Shown here one piece after another: positions 42,177-42,266 of a stretch of 42,266 nt of DNA. The stretch is taken from NCBI GenBank assembly GCA_001802455.1, contig MGXZ01000012.1, positions 1 through 42,266 on the forward strand. The letters run 5' to 3'. The first letter of the stretch is position 1. Every line of letters starts with the position of its first letter. This stretch comes from Gammaproteobacteria bacterium RIFCSPHIGHO2_12_FULL_39_24. Lineage in GTDB: Bacteria; Pseudomonadota; Gammaproteobacteria; Coxiellales; Coxiellaceae. Position numbers and translations under genes: made by a program. A model generated the notes under the pieces. That model was not told where the DNA came from. It worked only from the letters and a program-made list of their open reading frames with translations, and made no database searches.

Positions 42177-42266
42177 TGATCCAGCCACAATTTTCCGGAC
42201 ACCTTGCTAAGCGACCATTTTAACTTCAAACAATTCAGGACTTAAAAAGCCCAGCGTCGAATGAAG
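42177..42266 (-). mobile_element. End of an IS3-family insertion sequence (partial)
   Basis: The minus strand, entering from the window edge, encodes LHSTLGFLSPELFEVKMVA followed by TAG at 42207-42209. It closely matches the C-terminus of IS3-family transposase OrfB (RRHSTLGYLSP..FE). The sequence TGTCCGGAAAATTGTGGC after the stop is likely the terminal inverted repeat. The exact end is uncertain (42177-42201 is my estimate); the other end lies outside the window. Confidence 0.75.

Overview
The window reads as a compact, AT-rich chromosome segment of a gammaproteobacterium that most likely belongs to the Legionellales (Legionella, Coxiella, Aquicella or Berkiella relatives). This is inferred from protein resemblance, not from a marker gene. 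Pointers are an LbtU-type siderophore porin, a LpnR-like LuxR regulator, Coq7, MetG without its C-terminal domain, type II dehydroquinase, EpmB, and a candidate secreted effector. No rRNA, tRNA or CRISPR array was seen.

Layout. 222-4734 (mostly minus): a ChpB/ChpS toxin-antitoxin pair, nth, an AAA/DUF4143 ATPase inserted between nth and an rnfB-like ferredoxin gene, and metG. 4822-8742 (plus): mrp/apbC, dcd and the methionine importer metN-metI-metQ. 8749-12345: ihfB, then DUF2066 gene, hda, a 2OG-Fe(II) oxygenase and hemF. 12427-14021: an ORF6N-domain gene coupled to an ornithine-cyclodeaminase-family gene. 14008-21564 (minus): a lysine-degradation-like trio (ALDH7-type dehydrogenase, saccharopine/lysine dehydrogenase, glutaryl-CoA dehydrogenase), accC, accB, aroQ, dapB and sodB. 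21788-25061: a peroxiredoxin, a hipBA locus whose hipA is split by a 143-bp miniature element, rnt and pyrC. 25173-36423: LbtU-like porin, queE, small membrane protein, clpB with a heat-shock-like promoter, LpnR-like regulator, TMEM175-family protein, epmB, PH-domain protein, parC, an XRE regulator and coq7. 36459-42266 is accessory: a second DUF4143 ATPase, vapBC, gene fragments (M19 dipeptidase tail, Lrp head), a C-terminally short M61 peptidase, a candidate ADP-ribosyltransferase-like effector, an antitoxin whose RelE toxin is decapitated, and the end of an IS3-family element.

Most unusual signal. A tandem heptanucleotide, TGATAAC, occurs at nine gene boundaries, 1 to 5 copies each. In eight of nine it lies in the sense orientation of an adjacent gene. 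The unit places a stop in every frame of the sense strand. It supplies the last residues (LITDN) or the stop codon of four proteins, and it ends just upstream of the next start codon where a Shine-Dalgarno sequence should be. It looks like a dispersed stop/restart linker between co-transcribed genes. Other items worth checking are the exact footprint of the miniature element in hipA, the ART-like effector, and a perfect 27-bp palindrome inside the ORF6N gene.
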